DNA from: an uncultured Opitutales bacterium
GTDB lineage: Bacteria > Verrucomicrobiota > Verrucomicrobiia > Opitutales > Seribacteraceae
Assembly (NCBI GenBank): GCA_943789375.1
Contig: CALSTX010000012.1
Location: 1 to 64,000, forward strand
Direction: 5' to 3'
DNA length: 64,000 bases
Below, one piece after another: positions 51,783 through 60,486 of this stretch. Each line of letters starts with the position of its first letter. Within the stretch, counting starts at the first letter, position 1. The notes under the pieces were generated by a model, which saw only the letters and a list, made by a program, of their open reading frames with translations, was not told where the DNA came from and made no database searches. The translations under genes and the position numbers were made by a program.

Positions 51783-53609
51783 CTATGAACTCGAACGCTT
51801 TGAATCACGCTTGCGCTCATTAAAATCAAGAATTCTTTTTCTTAGGCGAATACTTTTGGGGGTAACTTCCACCAATTCATCCGGAGCGATGTATTCAATG
51901 GCACGTTCTAAAGAAAACTTGATGGCTGGAGTTAACGCCTCACTCTTATCACTTCCTGAAGCTCGGTGATTAGTAACATGCTTTGCTTTCGTGGGATTAA
52001 CAGGCAAGTCATCAGTCCTCGGGTTTTCACCCACAATCATTCCCTCGTAGACCTCTTCACCAGGGCCGACAAATAATTTCCCTCGGGTCTCAATATTTCG
52101 AAGAGCATAAGTCATTGACTCACCTTTCTCCATAGATACTAGAGTACCCGAACGACGCGTACGAATATCACCGGAATCCGGACGATATTCCTTAAATAAA
52201 TGGGACATTATACCTTCACCACTGGTCAAGTTGAGCAGTTCAAACTCAAAACCAATTAATCCACGGGTTGGGATCGTTGCTTCCAACTGAGTTCTCCCAC
52301 GGTTGGCAGAAATAGATTCCACCACCCCTTTACGGTTGGCAAGCGATTGCATACAACCACCAACGGCGTCGTCCTGTACTTCCAGATAAAGGGTTTCAAA
52401 AGGCTCATGGGAGCGACCATCGATTTCTTTTTTAATAACTGTGGGTCTGCTGACTAAGAGCTCAAACCCCTCCCTTCTCATTTCCTCAACCACAACTGCG
52501 ACTTGCATAGCCCCTCGGGCATTGACTTTAAATTCCGTGGACTCACCAGTGTCTTCAAACTTAATTGATATATTGGTACGGGCTTCTCGAATCAATCGAT
52601 CGCGAATTTCTCGCGAGGTCACCCGATCTCCTTCTCTTCCAGCCATAGGGCCATCGTTGACTGAGAAAGTCATCATCACGGTGGGAGGATCAATTTCGAG
52701 GAAAGGTAAGGTCTCAGAATCTTCCTTACTGGCCAGAGTTTCCCCAATATCCAATTCCTCAAAGCCTGCGATGCCAACAATATTGCCGGCTATTCCTTCG
52801 GCTGCATCATTGGTAGCGAGTGCAGAATATTCAAAAATCTTAGATACTTTTCCACGAATGGGTTTGCTATCATCAAGCAATCGCCAAATTGGATCTCCGA
52901 TTTTGACACGGCCAGACAACACTTTCCCAATCCCAATTCGACCCACATAATCTGACCAGTCGACATTGGAAACAAGCATGCGAAACTCATCTGAATCTTC
53001 CACTTTTGGAGGGGGTACAGATTTCACAATTGCTTCAAAAAGCGGCTGCATGTCCGTATTCTCATCATCAAGAGATGCTCGGGCAAATCCCTCCTTCGCA
53101 CTTCCGTATAGAAAGGGGGCATCAAACTGCTCCTCTTTGGCTTCCAATTCCAAAAAGAGTTCCAACACACTATCCTGCATTTCTTCAGGCCGGGCATTAG
53201 GACGATCAATTTTATTAATAAAAACAACAGGATTCAAGCCAGCGGCCAGCGCTTTTTGTAAAACAAACCGTGTCTGTGCCTGGGGGCCTTCATAGGCGTC
53301 GACCACGAGCATGACACCGTCCACCATCTTCATCACCCGCTCAACTTCACCTCCGAAATCAGCGTGACCCGGAGTATCGACAATATTGACCAAATACTCA
53401 CCCCAGCGAACCGAAGTATTTTTTGCTTTAATGGTAATGCCTCTCTCTTTCTCTTGTGCCATTGAGTCCATTGCCCGCTCGGCAAGTACTTGGTTCTCGC
53501 GAAAAGAACCTGACTGCCGAAGCAATTGGTCGACAAGGGTGGTCTTGCCATGATCAACATGGGCAATGATGGCTAAGTTTCGGATACGGTCTGGAGTGAG
53601 TTCGTTCAT
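51783..53609 (-). CDS. typA: Ribosome-associated GTPase TypA/BipA
   Basis: A protein of 608 residues from the ATG at 53609. The G1 loop is AHVDHGKTT, G3 is DTPGHADFGGEVERV and G4 is NKIDRPNARP. It has the elongation-factor-like domains and the C-terminal BipA module (EMRREGFELLVSRP, RGLIGFEFELL, VNPTKAKHVTNHRASGSDK, RIRKRILD-like end). It is thought to help ribosome assembly at stress or low temperature. In-frame upstream residues MSRVDTLGCFYL are not family-like. Confidence 0.95.
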   Translation of the reverse strand: MNELTPDRIRNLAIIAHVDHGKTTLVDQLLRQSGSFRENQVLAERAMDSMAQEKERGITIKAKNTSVRWGEYLVNIVDTPGHADFGGEVERVMKMVDGVMLVVDAYEGPQAQTRFVLQKALAAGLNPVVFINKIDRPNARPEEMQDSVLELFLELEAKEEQFDAPFLYGSAKEGFARASLDDENTDMQPLFEAIVKSVPPPKVEDSDEFRMLVSNVDWSDYVGRIGIGKVLSGRVKIGDPIWRLLDDSKPIRGKVSKIFEYSALATNDAAEGIAGNIVGIAGFEELDIGETLASKEDSETLPFLEIDPPTVMMTFSVNDGPMAGREGDRVTSREIRDRLIREARTNISIKFEDTGESTEFKVNARGAMQVAVVVEEMRREGFELLVSRPTVIKKEIDGRSHEPFETLYLEVQDDAVGGCMQSLANRKGVVESISANRGRTQLEATIPTRGLIGFEFELLNLTSGEGIMSHLFKEYRPDSGDIRTRRSGTLVSMEKGESMTYALRNIETRGKLFVGPGEEVYEGMIVGENPRTDDLPVNPTKAKHVTNHRASGSDKSEALTPAIKFSLERAIEYIAPDELVEVTPKSIRLRKRILDFNERKRDSKRSSS

Positions 53610-53919
53610 TAGATAAAAGCATCCCAAAGTATCGACTCTAGACATTTCTTACAAGACTTGCTTTTGAATTCTTTTTTTAATGAAGATGAACAATCCAAAT
53701 ACAGCTTACTTCCTTTGGATAGATACCTTTATGTAGCGAAAAAATTCAGTTGCATTAAAATTGGCACAAAAGAAGACAGTTGAAAATTAAATGGTAATCA
53801 CAACTTTATCTGACTAATGTTGATCTTTGACTGCAAAATAATTCTAAGCACTCGCTTACCCTTAGCTTTTTCTAAATTAAATCACAAAACTGGATCCTCT
53901 AAACTGCAAAAAAATAAAG
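53610..53919. other. Intergenic region, no supported gene
   Basis: A 310-bp AT-rich gap between the divergent typA and M3 peptidase genes. Only very short open frames are present, the longest forward one about 18 codons near 53681. It presumably carries both promoters; a TTGACT is present near 53828 but without a convincing -10 partner. Confidence 0.55.
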
Positions 53920-56004
53920 ATGAATCATCACCCCTTTCTTCAAACAGAATCTTCTCCCAACTGGGACGAACTGACGCCTGACCGTATACGAACTGACCTC
54001 ACCATTGCCCTTGAGTCAGCCGAGCGGAAGCTTGAGGAAATCCGCAAACTCTCCTCTGATGAAACCGCTTTCGAAAACACCATAAAAGCGATTGAAAGAT
54101 CGACCATGGAACTCAATCAAGCATGGGGCTTGGTGGTACACCTTGATAGCGTTTGCAACTCCCCAGAGTTACGCGAAGCCCACAATGATATGCTTCCGGC
54201 AATCAGTGCCTTCCAAGCCAAGATCACATTGGACCCTGAGCTTTGGCAAGCAATCAAGAGCTGTGCTCAAAAAGCGGAAAGTGAGAATCTTGACTCCGTA
54301 GACCGCAGGCTACTTGAAGAAATTATAAAGGATTTCGAAGAATCAGGAGCAAATCTTTCCGAAGATAAAAGAAAAAGGTTGGAAGAAATTTCCAGTGATC
54401 TGGCCAAAGTTACCCAGACTTTCTCTGAACATGTATTGGATGCCACCAACGCCTGGACTATCACAGCAACGGAAGAAAGCGAACTCCAAGGTCTGCCTGA
54501 AAATGCAAAGGCAGCAGCAAGGCAGGCGGCGATTGAGAAACTGGGCGAAGAAAAAGGAGCAAACTCTTGGGTTTTTACCTTGCATGCACCCTCCATGCTT
54601 CCGGTCCTACAATACGCTGATAACCAAGAGCTTAGAAAATCAGTATGGACTGCAAGCGACCGTCTCTGCGTGGAAAATCCATACCAGAATGAACCTTTGA
54701 TTCGTGAAATTCTTAAGTTGAGGCAGGAAAGGGCAGAGATTTTAGGAAAATCAGACTTCGCTGATATCGTCCTTGCCCGACGGATGGCAAAAACGGGAAC
54801 TGACGCCAATGCATTTGTTGACGAGATCCTAGCCAAAGCCCTGCCCTCTTCCCGTGAAGAAAATAAAGAACTTGAGGCATTCAAAGCTGAAAAAACTGAA
54901 AGCCCTGCAGATCTTCTTGAGCCTTGGGAGGTCGGCTATTGGTGTGAAAAATTAAAAAAGGAAAGTTACGATTTTGATGATGAGGACTTGCGGCCATTTT
55001 TCCCTATCCAGTCCGTACTTTCCGGTATGTTCGAATTAGCTGCCAAAATCTTTGGTCTCGAAATTATAGAACGGTCCACCCGCTGTCATGATCAAATCAA
55101 GGGGGATGGGAAAGAAGCAGTTTCAGTCTGGCACCCTGATGTTCGCTATTACGATTTGTTCGATCAAGATGAAAACAAATTACTTGGGTCTTTTTATGCT
55201 GACTGGCACCCCCGTGCCAGCAAACGTGGCGGAGCCTGGATGAATTTTTTGCGCACTGCGGAAAAAGAAGGTGAAACCCACTTGGGCTTGATCTGCGGAA
55301 ACCTGACTGCTCCAACCCCAGACACGCCAGCCTTGCTCACCCATTATGAAGTTCAAACTGTGTTTCATGAATTCGGGCATTTACTCCACCACTTATGCGG
55401 CGAAGTTAAACACCCGAGTTTAAATGGTGTTAATGTTGCCTGGGATTTCGTGGAACTCCCTTCCCAAATCATGGAAAACTGGTGCTGGCAAAGAGAAAGC
55501 CTCGACCTTTTTGCTAGGCATCATGAGACTGGAGAAACCATTCCTGAGGAACTCTTTGATAAAATGATTCGAGCACGAAATTTCTTTGAAGGGAATGCCA
55601 CCATTAGACAAATGGCTTTCTCCAAGCTCGACCTCTTCCTCCATCGAGAATGGTCTAAATCATTGAACGGGGGGCTTGAAGAAGCTTTACAAAAAGAACT
55701 TGGAGAATTCTTACCTAAGAGGAAATCAACACCCCGAACCATTGCCTTACGCTTTAGTCACCTGTTCAGCAGCCCTATTGGCTACGCAGCAGCTTATTAC
55801 TCTTACAAATGGGCCGAGGTGCTTGATGCAGATGCTTTCACCCGCTTCCAGTCTGAAGGTGTAATGAACCGGGATACAGGTCGGGATTTCCGCAACCAGA
55901 TTTTAAGCAAAGGAAATACATTACCTCCAGATCAACTATACAGAAATTTTATGGGTCGAGAACCAAAGGTGGATGCATTACTTCGCCGTTCCGGTTTAGC
56001 CTAA
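53920..56004 (+). CDS. prlC: M3 family oligopeptidase (oligopeptidase A / thimet type)
   Basis: A 694-residue zinc metallopeptidase. HEFGH is at His483-His487, and the third ligand Glu lies in WDFVELPSQIMENW about 25 residues later. The long helical N-terminal half (ESAERKLEEIRKL, SNLSEDKRKRLEEISSDLAKV-like) and the YKWAEVLDADAF end fit the M3A oligopeptidase family that degrades peptides, including signal-peptide remnants. There is no signal peptide, so it acts in the cytoplasm. It starts an apparent transcript with the DUF6941 gene. Confidence 0.92.
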   Translation: MNHHPFLQTESSPNWDELTPDRIRTDLTIALESAERKLEEIRKLSSDETAFENTIKAIERSTMELNQAWGLVVHLDSVCNSPELREAHNDMLPAISAFQAKITLDPELWQAIKSCAQKAESENLDSVDRRLLEEIIKDFEESGANLSEDKRKRLEEISSDLAKVTQTFSEHVLDATNAWTITATEESELQGLPENAKAAARQAAIEKLGEEKGANSWVFTLHAPSMLPVLQYADNQELRKSVWTASDRLCVENPYQNEPLIREILKLRQERAEILGKSDFADIVLARRMAKTGTDANAFVDEILAKALPSSREENKELEAFKAEKTESPADLLEPWEVGYWCEKLKKESYDFDDEDLRPFFPIQSVLSGMFELAAKIFGLEIIERSTRCHDQIKGDGKEAVSVWHPDVRYYDLFDQDENKLLGSFYADWHPRASKRGGAWMNFLRTAEKEGETHLGLICGNLTAPTPDTPALLTHYEVQTVFHEFGHLLHHLCGEVKHPSLNGVNVAWDFVELPSQIMENWCWQRESLDLFARHHETGETIPEELFDKMIRARNFFEGNATIRQMAFSKLDLFLHREWSKSLNGGLEEALQKELGEFLPKRKSTPRTIALRFSHLFSSPIGYAAAYYSYKWAEVLDADAFTRFQSEGVMNRDTGRDFRNQILSKGNTLPPDQLYRNFMGREPKVDALLRRSGLA

Positions 56005-56038
56005 AAACCTGTACTGCCCTCTTTACCCAAATCTGCTT

Positions 56039-56437
56039 ATGTCTACAAAGCCTCAAGTCCTTGCCTGGATAACCTGCGATTCGGTCTATGTAGATCCAGC
56101 CACTGGCAAACATACCCTCCTTGGTATCTTTTCCAACCTTAGAGCTAAAGAATTCCCCGTCGTTCATCCCCGAATGATTTGGTTTCTTTCTTTTTCTGAT
56201 TTAACCAAGGGCAAGCACCACCTAAAAATTTCAATTGGTATCCCCATGTCAGAAGAGGAACCGAGAAAAATTATTGAAAAAGATTTTGAATCGCCGGGCC
56301 CGCAGCATCGAATCAACCTGATAAATGATATTCAAAGGTTAAAATTTGAAGAACCTGGAAATTATTCAATTCTTATCGAAATCGATGATCAGGTTGTTCT
56401 GGCCAGCACATTTCCGATTACCTTACATTCCCAATAA
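56039..56437 (+). CDS. DUF6941 family protein
   Basis: A 132-residue soluble protein. The start AWITCDSVYVDPATGKHTLLGIFSNL, followed by VHPRMIWFLSFSDLTKGKHHLKI, matches small DUF6941 proteins of unknown function (the pattern D-x-x-x-x-D-x-x-G-K-x-x-x-x-G-x-F). It lies 34 bp after the M3 peptidase and ends in a short beta-strand region (GNYSILIEIDDQVVLAS). Confidence 0.75.
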   Translation: MSTKPQVLAWITCDSVYVDPATGKHTLLGIFSNLRAKEFPVVHPRMIWFLSFSDLTKGKHHLKISIGIPMSEEEPRKIIEKDFESPGPQHRINLINDIQRLKFEEPGNYSILIEIDDQVVLASTFPITLHSQ

Positions 56438-56484
56438 GGTAAGGGGGGAAACTTGTTGTTTTTTTCCTTCTTTTTCGAGGGAGT

Positions 56485-56646
56485 ATGTCCAGCCACTATA
56501 CCCGTACCAATCATAAGGGATTCTTCGCTGTGATGACTGAGGCTAAGGTTGGCGTGAATGATTTTTCCCTCTTCGCTCGTGCCGAGGTTAAACATTATGA
56601 TCAAGATACTTACAGCCCGGTGGAAAGAATCTGGGATAAATTCTAA
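56485..56646 (+). CDS. Possible small protein, 53 codons
   Basis: A forward frame of 53 codons reads MSSHYTRTNHKGFFAV and ends in PVERIWDKF. A purine-rich GAGGGAG lies immediately before the ATG, closer than a usual ribosome-binding site. A minus-strand frame covers the same interval, so chance is possible. No family is recognised. It would sit between DUF6941 and the PfkB gene. Confidence 0.25.
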   Translation: MSSHYTRTNHKGFFAVMTEAKVGVNDFSLFARAEVKHYDQDTYSPVERIWDKF

Positions 56647-56724
56647 CATTTTCGACCGGCTGCAGTAGATTTAAGTGCGTTGTATCTTGAACCGATGCAT
56701 GTGATGCGATAACTGTTACTCCCT

Positions 56725-57666
56725 ATGGCAGAACGCATTCAATCCGATAGTTCCGAATCCTCACCTCTCTTGGTTGTGGGTTCGGTTGCATTTGACAACG
56801 TCATCACTCCGTACGGTGAAAAAGAACATATTCTTGGAGGAGCAGCTTCATACTGTTCCTTTGCCGCCAGTTATTATGCTGCAGTCCGCATGGTCGGTGT
56901 TATTGGCAATGACTTTGGCGATGAATACCTTGATCGACTCCGTTCTCGGGGAATTGATTTAGAAGGCGTACAAAAAGATGAGACTGGGCCCACCTTCTTT
57001 TGGAAAGGAAAGTATCATGAAAATTTCAATCGACGAGATACACTTGATATCCAACTCAATGTCTTTGAAAAATTCCGTCCCGATCTACCGGAGTCGTACA
57101 AAGATTCCAAGTTTGTATTACTTGGCAATATACACCCTGCCCTCCAAATGCATGTACTCAATCAATTGGAGGGGTCATCTTTTGTCTTGGCTGACACCAT
57201 AGATTTGTGGATCGAGATCGAAAAAAATGCTCTCTTGGACCTCATTAAAAAAGTAAACCTTTTTGTAATCAACGATACAGAAGCTGAAGAACTAACCGGG
57301 GAGAACAACATCATTTTAGCCGGAAACAAGTTGCGGAAAATGGGACCTGAAATCGTAATCATTAAAAAGGGAGAACACGGAGCCATTCTTTTTCATGAGG
57401 ATGGTATGTTTGCTCTTCCTGCTTACCCGGTTACCGAGTTAAGAGATCCTACGGGGGCTGGTGATTCCTTTGCCGGTGCACTGATCGGTCGCCTTGCCTC
57501 CCAAAATCGTACTGATTTCAATGCCATCAAAGAAGCCATGATTTATGCTACCTGTACTGCAAGCCTTACGGTTGAGGCCTTTGGTTGCGACCGGTTAGAA
57601 TCTGCTGGCGTGAACGCAATCAAAGAAAGGTCAGAAAAATTATTGCAGCTCATCTCTCTTGATTGA
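56725..57666 (+). CDS. PfkB family carbohydrate/nucleoside kinase
   Basis: A 313-residue kinase. The N-terminal part has VGSVAFDNVITP and LGGAASYCSFAAS (first PfkB signature, G-G-A-x-x-x), and the C-terminal signature is DPTGAGDSFAGALIGRLA with the catalytic Asp in GAGD. The block FVINDTEAEELTGE is also typical. The substrate is not evident from the sequence; adenosine, ribose or another sugar is possible. It is convergent with menG. Confidence 0.9.
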   Translation: MAERIQSDSSESSPLLVVGSVAFDNVITPYGEKEHILGGAASYCSFAASYYAAVRMVGVIGNDFGDEYLDRLRSRGIDLEGVQKDETGPTFFWKGKYHENFNRRDTLDIQLNVFEKFRPDLPESYKDSKFVLLGNIHPALQMHVLNQLEGSSFVLADTIDLWIEIEKNALLDLIKKVNLFVINDTEAEELTGENNIILAGNKLRKMGPEIVIIKKGEHGAILFHEDGMFALPAYPVTELRDPTGAGDSFAGALIGRLASQNRTDFNAIKEAMIYATCTASLTVEAFGCDRLESAGVNAIKERSEKLLQLISLD

Positions 57667-57725
57667 TTGCTTGAAAGTAGGAGATTCACCTATTCCATTA
57701 CTATCCTGCAATTAAGGAAAGTTGC

Positions 57726-58436
57726 TTAGCTTTTCTTATAACCTATGTGCAGGGCGACTATCGAAAAAGTATAAGCTTCGCACGCAACACTGGAAAAGCC
57801 TGCATCTTCTAACTCTTTGACCAAGCCAATACGATCAGGAAACTCAGAAATACTTGAACCCAAATAAAGGTAAGCATCTCGATCACCAGTCACCCACCTG
57901 GCGAGCCACGGCAAAACTCCTTTTAGATAAAGATAATAGAAAGGTCGGAACCAAAAGTAAGGCTGACTAAACTCCAGCACAATTATCCGCCCCCCGGGTT
58001 TTAAGACCCGAAGTATTTCAGTAAGACCAAGTCTACGGTCTGCGAGGTTTCTCAAACCGAAAGCGATTGTGATTAAGTCAAAGGACTCATCCTCGAATTC
58101 CAAGGCCAAGCAATCACCCGAAACAAATTGATTCCCATCGGCAGGCAACCCCTGCTTGTCTCTTTTCTCTCGGGCACGGGCAAGCATTGGCTCACAAAAA
58201 TCAGCACCAGTGATACGAACATCTTTGGGCAATCCATGTCGAAGAGCGAAGGCTACATCCCCACTGCCCGTAGCGAGATCAAGAATATCTTGGTGAGCAC
58301 CTTGGCTAGCTAGCTTTACAAGCTTTTGGCGCCACAGGAAATCTACTCCACCCGAGAGTAAATGATTTGCAAGGTCATAGCGGGGGGCAACACTCGTAAA
58401 GGTTGCGCGAACCGCGGCAGGGTCTGGACTACTCAC
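57726..58436 (-). CDS. menG: Demethylmenaquinone / ubiquinone methyltransferase (MenG/UbiE)
   Basis: A protein of 236 residues with FTSVAPRYDLANHLLSGGVDFLWRQKLV, the SAM-binding LDLATGSGDVAFAL and FGLRNLADRRLGLTEILRVLKPGG, all hallmarks of UbiE/MenG. I start at the GTG at 58436, which forms a GTGA overlap with the stop of the ClpX-like gene; an in-frame ATG upstream would extend inside that gene. It performs the last methylation of menaquinone. Translational coupling to the unfoldase gene is unusual. Confidence 0.93.
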   Translation of the reverse strand: MSSPDPAAVRATFTSVAPRYDLANHLLSGGVDFLWRQKLVKLASQGAHQDILDLATGSGDVAFALRHGLPKDVRITGADFCEPMLARAREKRDKQGLPADGNQFVSGDCLALEFEDESFDLITIAFGLRNLADRRLGLTEILRVLKPGGRIIVLEFSQPYFWFRPFYYLYLKGVLPWLARWVTGDRDAYLYLGSSISEFPDRIGLVKELEDAGFSSVACEAYTFSIVALHIGYKKS

Positions 58437-60061
58437 TCGGGATTTTTCTTTTGCCCGAAGCTTTCCACAACCCATTGAGAAAGTTCTTTATCGGGGTCAT
58501 CAATGACCTTCTTATCAATGACAAATTCCTTCTTTCCTGTTCTTTGTGAAATGATCCCAAGGCCATGCTCAAAGTCAGAAAATTTCTTTTCACAAATGGC
58601 ACGAACAGAGCGGTTACTGGACATAGCTTCCTTGACTACTGCCACTCTCGCGGGCTTTCGAAATTTCAGCTCATATCCATAATCTCTCTTAAATGAGGTA
58701 ATAAACCGGTCCACATCTTCCAACATTGAATCATCCAGCTGTTCACGATTCTCCTCCAACAAGGTGCGTAAGCTAGATTGCGGATCCTTGATCAATTCAT
58801 CATCAACGGTAAAAGTTCGTATAGGAGTTGAAGGTAGCTCAAATTTAAAATCCCGGAAGGTTTTTTCCAAAATAGTCACAAGACCACGAGCTCCTGTTTT
58901 CTCATTTGCGGCTAATTCCGCAATTTTTTCAATCGCAGACGGTGAGATTTCAAATGTAATATCATACCCATCGAAGTCGTCATGATATTGTTCCAAAACA
59001 TTTCCTTCAGAAGATCGGAGGATTTCAGCCAAATCTGTACTGGTAAGCTCGTCACAGGAAACTCGGACTGGAAGCCTACCCACAAATTCTGGTTCAAAAC
59101 CATAATTTATAAAATCCCGGGTTTCAGCGTTGGAAAGAAAACTTGAAACAGGTCGCTCGGCCAGGTCTCCTTCTTCGGAAGAGCCAAACCCAATACGATT
59201 TAAATCGAGTCGCTTCTTCACATCTTCGGCAAGTTGATCAAAGGCACCGCTTACGATGAAAAGTATGTTTTTTGTGGAAATACTGCTTTTCTGGGCTTTG
59301 CCACCTTTTTGCATTTCCATAAATGCTTTCATCTGTCCCATCATGTCTTGAGGAGACTGTAGATTCACCTCCGTTTCTTCCATTAATTTCAGCAAATTAA
59401 TTTGAACACCACGACCCGATACATCTCGGCCAGAACGGGATGCTTCCGATGCTATTTTATCAATTTCATCAATGTAAATTATTCCATACTGTGCTAATTC
59501 GACATCTCCATCAGCTGCCTTGACAAGATCACGAACCAAATCATCTACATCATAGCCAACATAACCTGTTTCTGAAAACTTAGTGGCGTCTGCCTTCACA
59601 AATGGAACTCCGATAAGTTTTGCCACGTTTCGCATCAAAAAAGTTTTTCCAACGCCCGTTGGTCCCAAAAGTAAAACATTGGGCTTCACATACTCAGCTT
59701 GGTCTGCCTTGGCATCTGCAAGACAACGACGGACATGATTGTAGTGATCACAAACCGCAACAGAAAGCACTCTCTTTGCTTGCTCTTGCTTGATTACAAA
59801 TCGGTCCAAGTAATCCCGGATCTCTTTGGGCCTACGATCAAAACCCCGAATAGAATCTAATTTCTCATCCCGGGACAAATCCTCTTCTTGTGGTTTCTCG
59901 GGTGTTCCTCCCCCTTTTCCACCATCATCCACATCTTTGGATTGATCCTTCATCGATTGCATAAACGGAGCAAATGCGACCTGCACATTCTTGTTGTTCA
60001 TTAAGTCACGAAGCTGCTTTTGCATTTCTTCTAGCGGATTATCATCTTCTTTTTTCGGCAT
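58433..60061 (-). CDS. ClpX-like AAA+ unfoldase without zinc-binding domain
   Basis: A 542-residue ATPase. Walker A is GPTGVGKT at 133-140, Walker B Asp198-Glu199 (IIYIDEIDKIASEASRSGRD), a GYVG pore-loop motif at 166-169, an I-G-F loop at 290-292 (used by ClpX to bind ClpP), and sensor 2 G-A-R at 390-392. These mark a ClpX relative. The N-terminal C4 zinc-binding domain of ClpX is absent; instead there are 65 acidic residues. A C-terminal extension of about 115 residues follows the AAA module. Partner protease and substrates are unknown. Confidence 0.88.
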   Translation of the reverse strand: MPKKEDDNPLEEMQKQLRDLMNNKNVQVAFAPFMQSMKDQSKDVDDGGKGGGTPEKPQEEDLSRDEKLDSIRGFDRRPKEIRDYLDRFVIKQEQAKRVLSVAVCDHYNHVRRCLADAKADQAEYVKPNVLLLGPTGVGKTFLMRNVAKLIGVPFVKADATKFSETGYVGYDVDDLVRDLVKAADGDVELAQYGIIYIDEIDKIASEASRSGRDVSGRGVQINLLKLMEETEVNLQSPQDMMGQMKAFMEMQKGGKAQKSSISTKNILFIVSGAFDQLAEDVKKRLDLNRIGFGSSEEGDLAERPVSSFLSNAETRDFINYGFEPEFVGRLPVRVSCDELTSTDLAEILRSSEGNVLEQYHDDFDGYDITFEISPSAIEKIAELAANEKTGARGLVTILEKTFRDFKFELPSTPIRTFTVDDELIKDPQSSLRTLLEENREQLDDSMLEDVDRFITSFKRDYGYELKFRKPARVAVVKEAMSSNRSVRAICEKKFSDFEHGLGIISQRTGKKEFVIDKKVIDDPDKELSQWVVESFGQKKNPE

Positions 60062-60163
60062 TTTGAAATAATTTAAAATTGACAGGTCATTGATGTATGG
60101 GAATTTATGAAATTACTACTATCTTAATCTTAAGACAACGCTCTTTCAAACAGTTTCCCCATT

Positions 60164-60472
60164 ATGTCTAAAAACCTGACCAAAAGAGAAATCGTTCAAA
60201 AAATTTACGAATCCGCTAATTTCAATCATAAAGATGTCACATACATTGTGCAGCAAACTCTTGAGTGTATACAAGAAGGCTTGATCAGTGGCAAAAATGT
60301 TGAACTCCGCAACTTCGGTGTTTTCGAACTTCAAGTCCGTAAGCAGCGTGTTGGACGCAACCCAAATCAGCCAGAAACTGATGTGGTCATCCCCAGGCGT
60401 GCTGTGGTCAAATTTAAAGCAGGTAAAGAAATGAAAACCGGTTTAGAGAAAATTGATCTCGACCAGTTTTAA
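60164..60472 (+). CDS. IHF/HU-like DNA-binding protein
   Basis: A 102-residue protein of the bacterial histone-like/IHF family. The start TKREIVQKIYESANFNHKDV, the phrase ISGKNVELRNFGVFELQVRK and GRNPNQPETDVVIPRRAVVKFKAGKEM are typical; the arm with the intercalating Pro sits at RNPNQP. It bends DNA in the nucleoid. A perfect TTGACA at 60079-60084 lies upstream but lacks a good -10 box. The hisS gene follows 14 bp later. Confidence 0.92.
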   Translation: MSKNLTKREIVQKIYESANFNHKDVTYIVQQTLECIQEGLISGKNVELRNFGVFELQVRKQRVGRNPNQPETDVVIPRRAVVKFKAGKEMKTGLEKIDLDQF

Positions 60473-60486
60473 TACTTCAAATCCAA

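Noticed and set aside
52441..52950. 169-codon forward frame opposite typA
   Set aside because: It is antisense to conserved TypA domains and has no family features.
54267..54884. 205-codon minus-strand frame opposite the M3 peptidase gene
   Set aside because: It lies antisense to a well-supported peptidase gene and is Ser/Leu-rich, as expected from a shadow frame.
56389..56649. 86-codon minus-strand frame between DUF6941 and PfkB
   Set aside because: It overlaps the end of DUF6941 and the possible small forward gene, and shows no family match.
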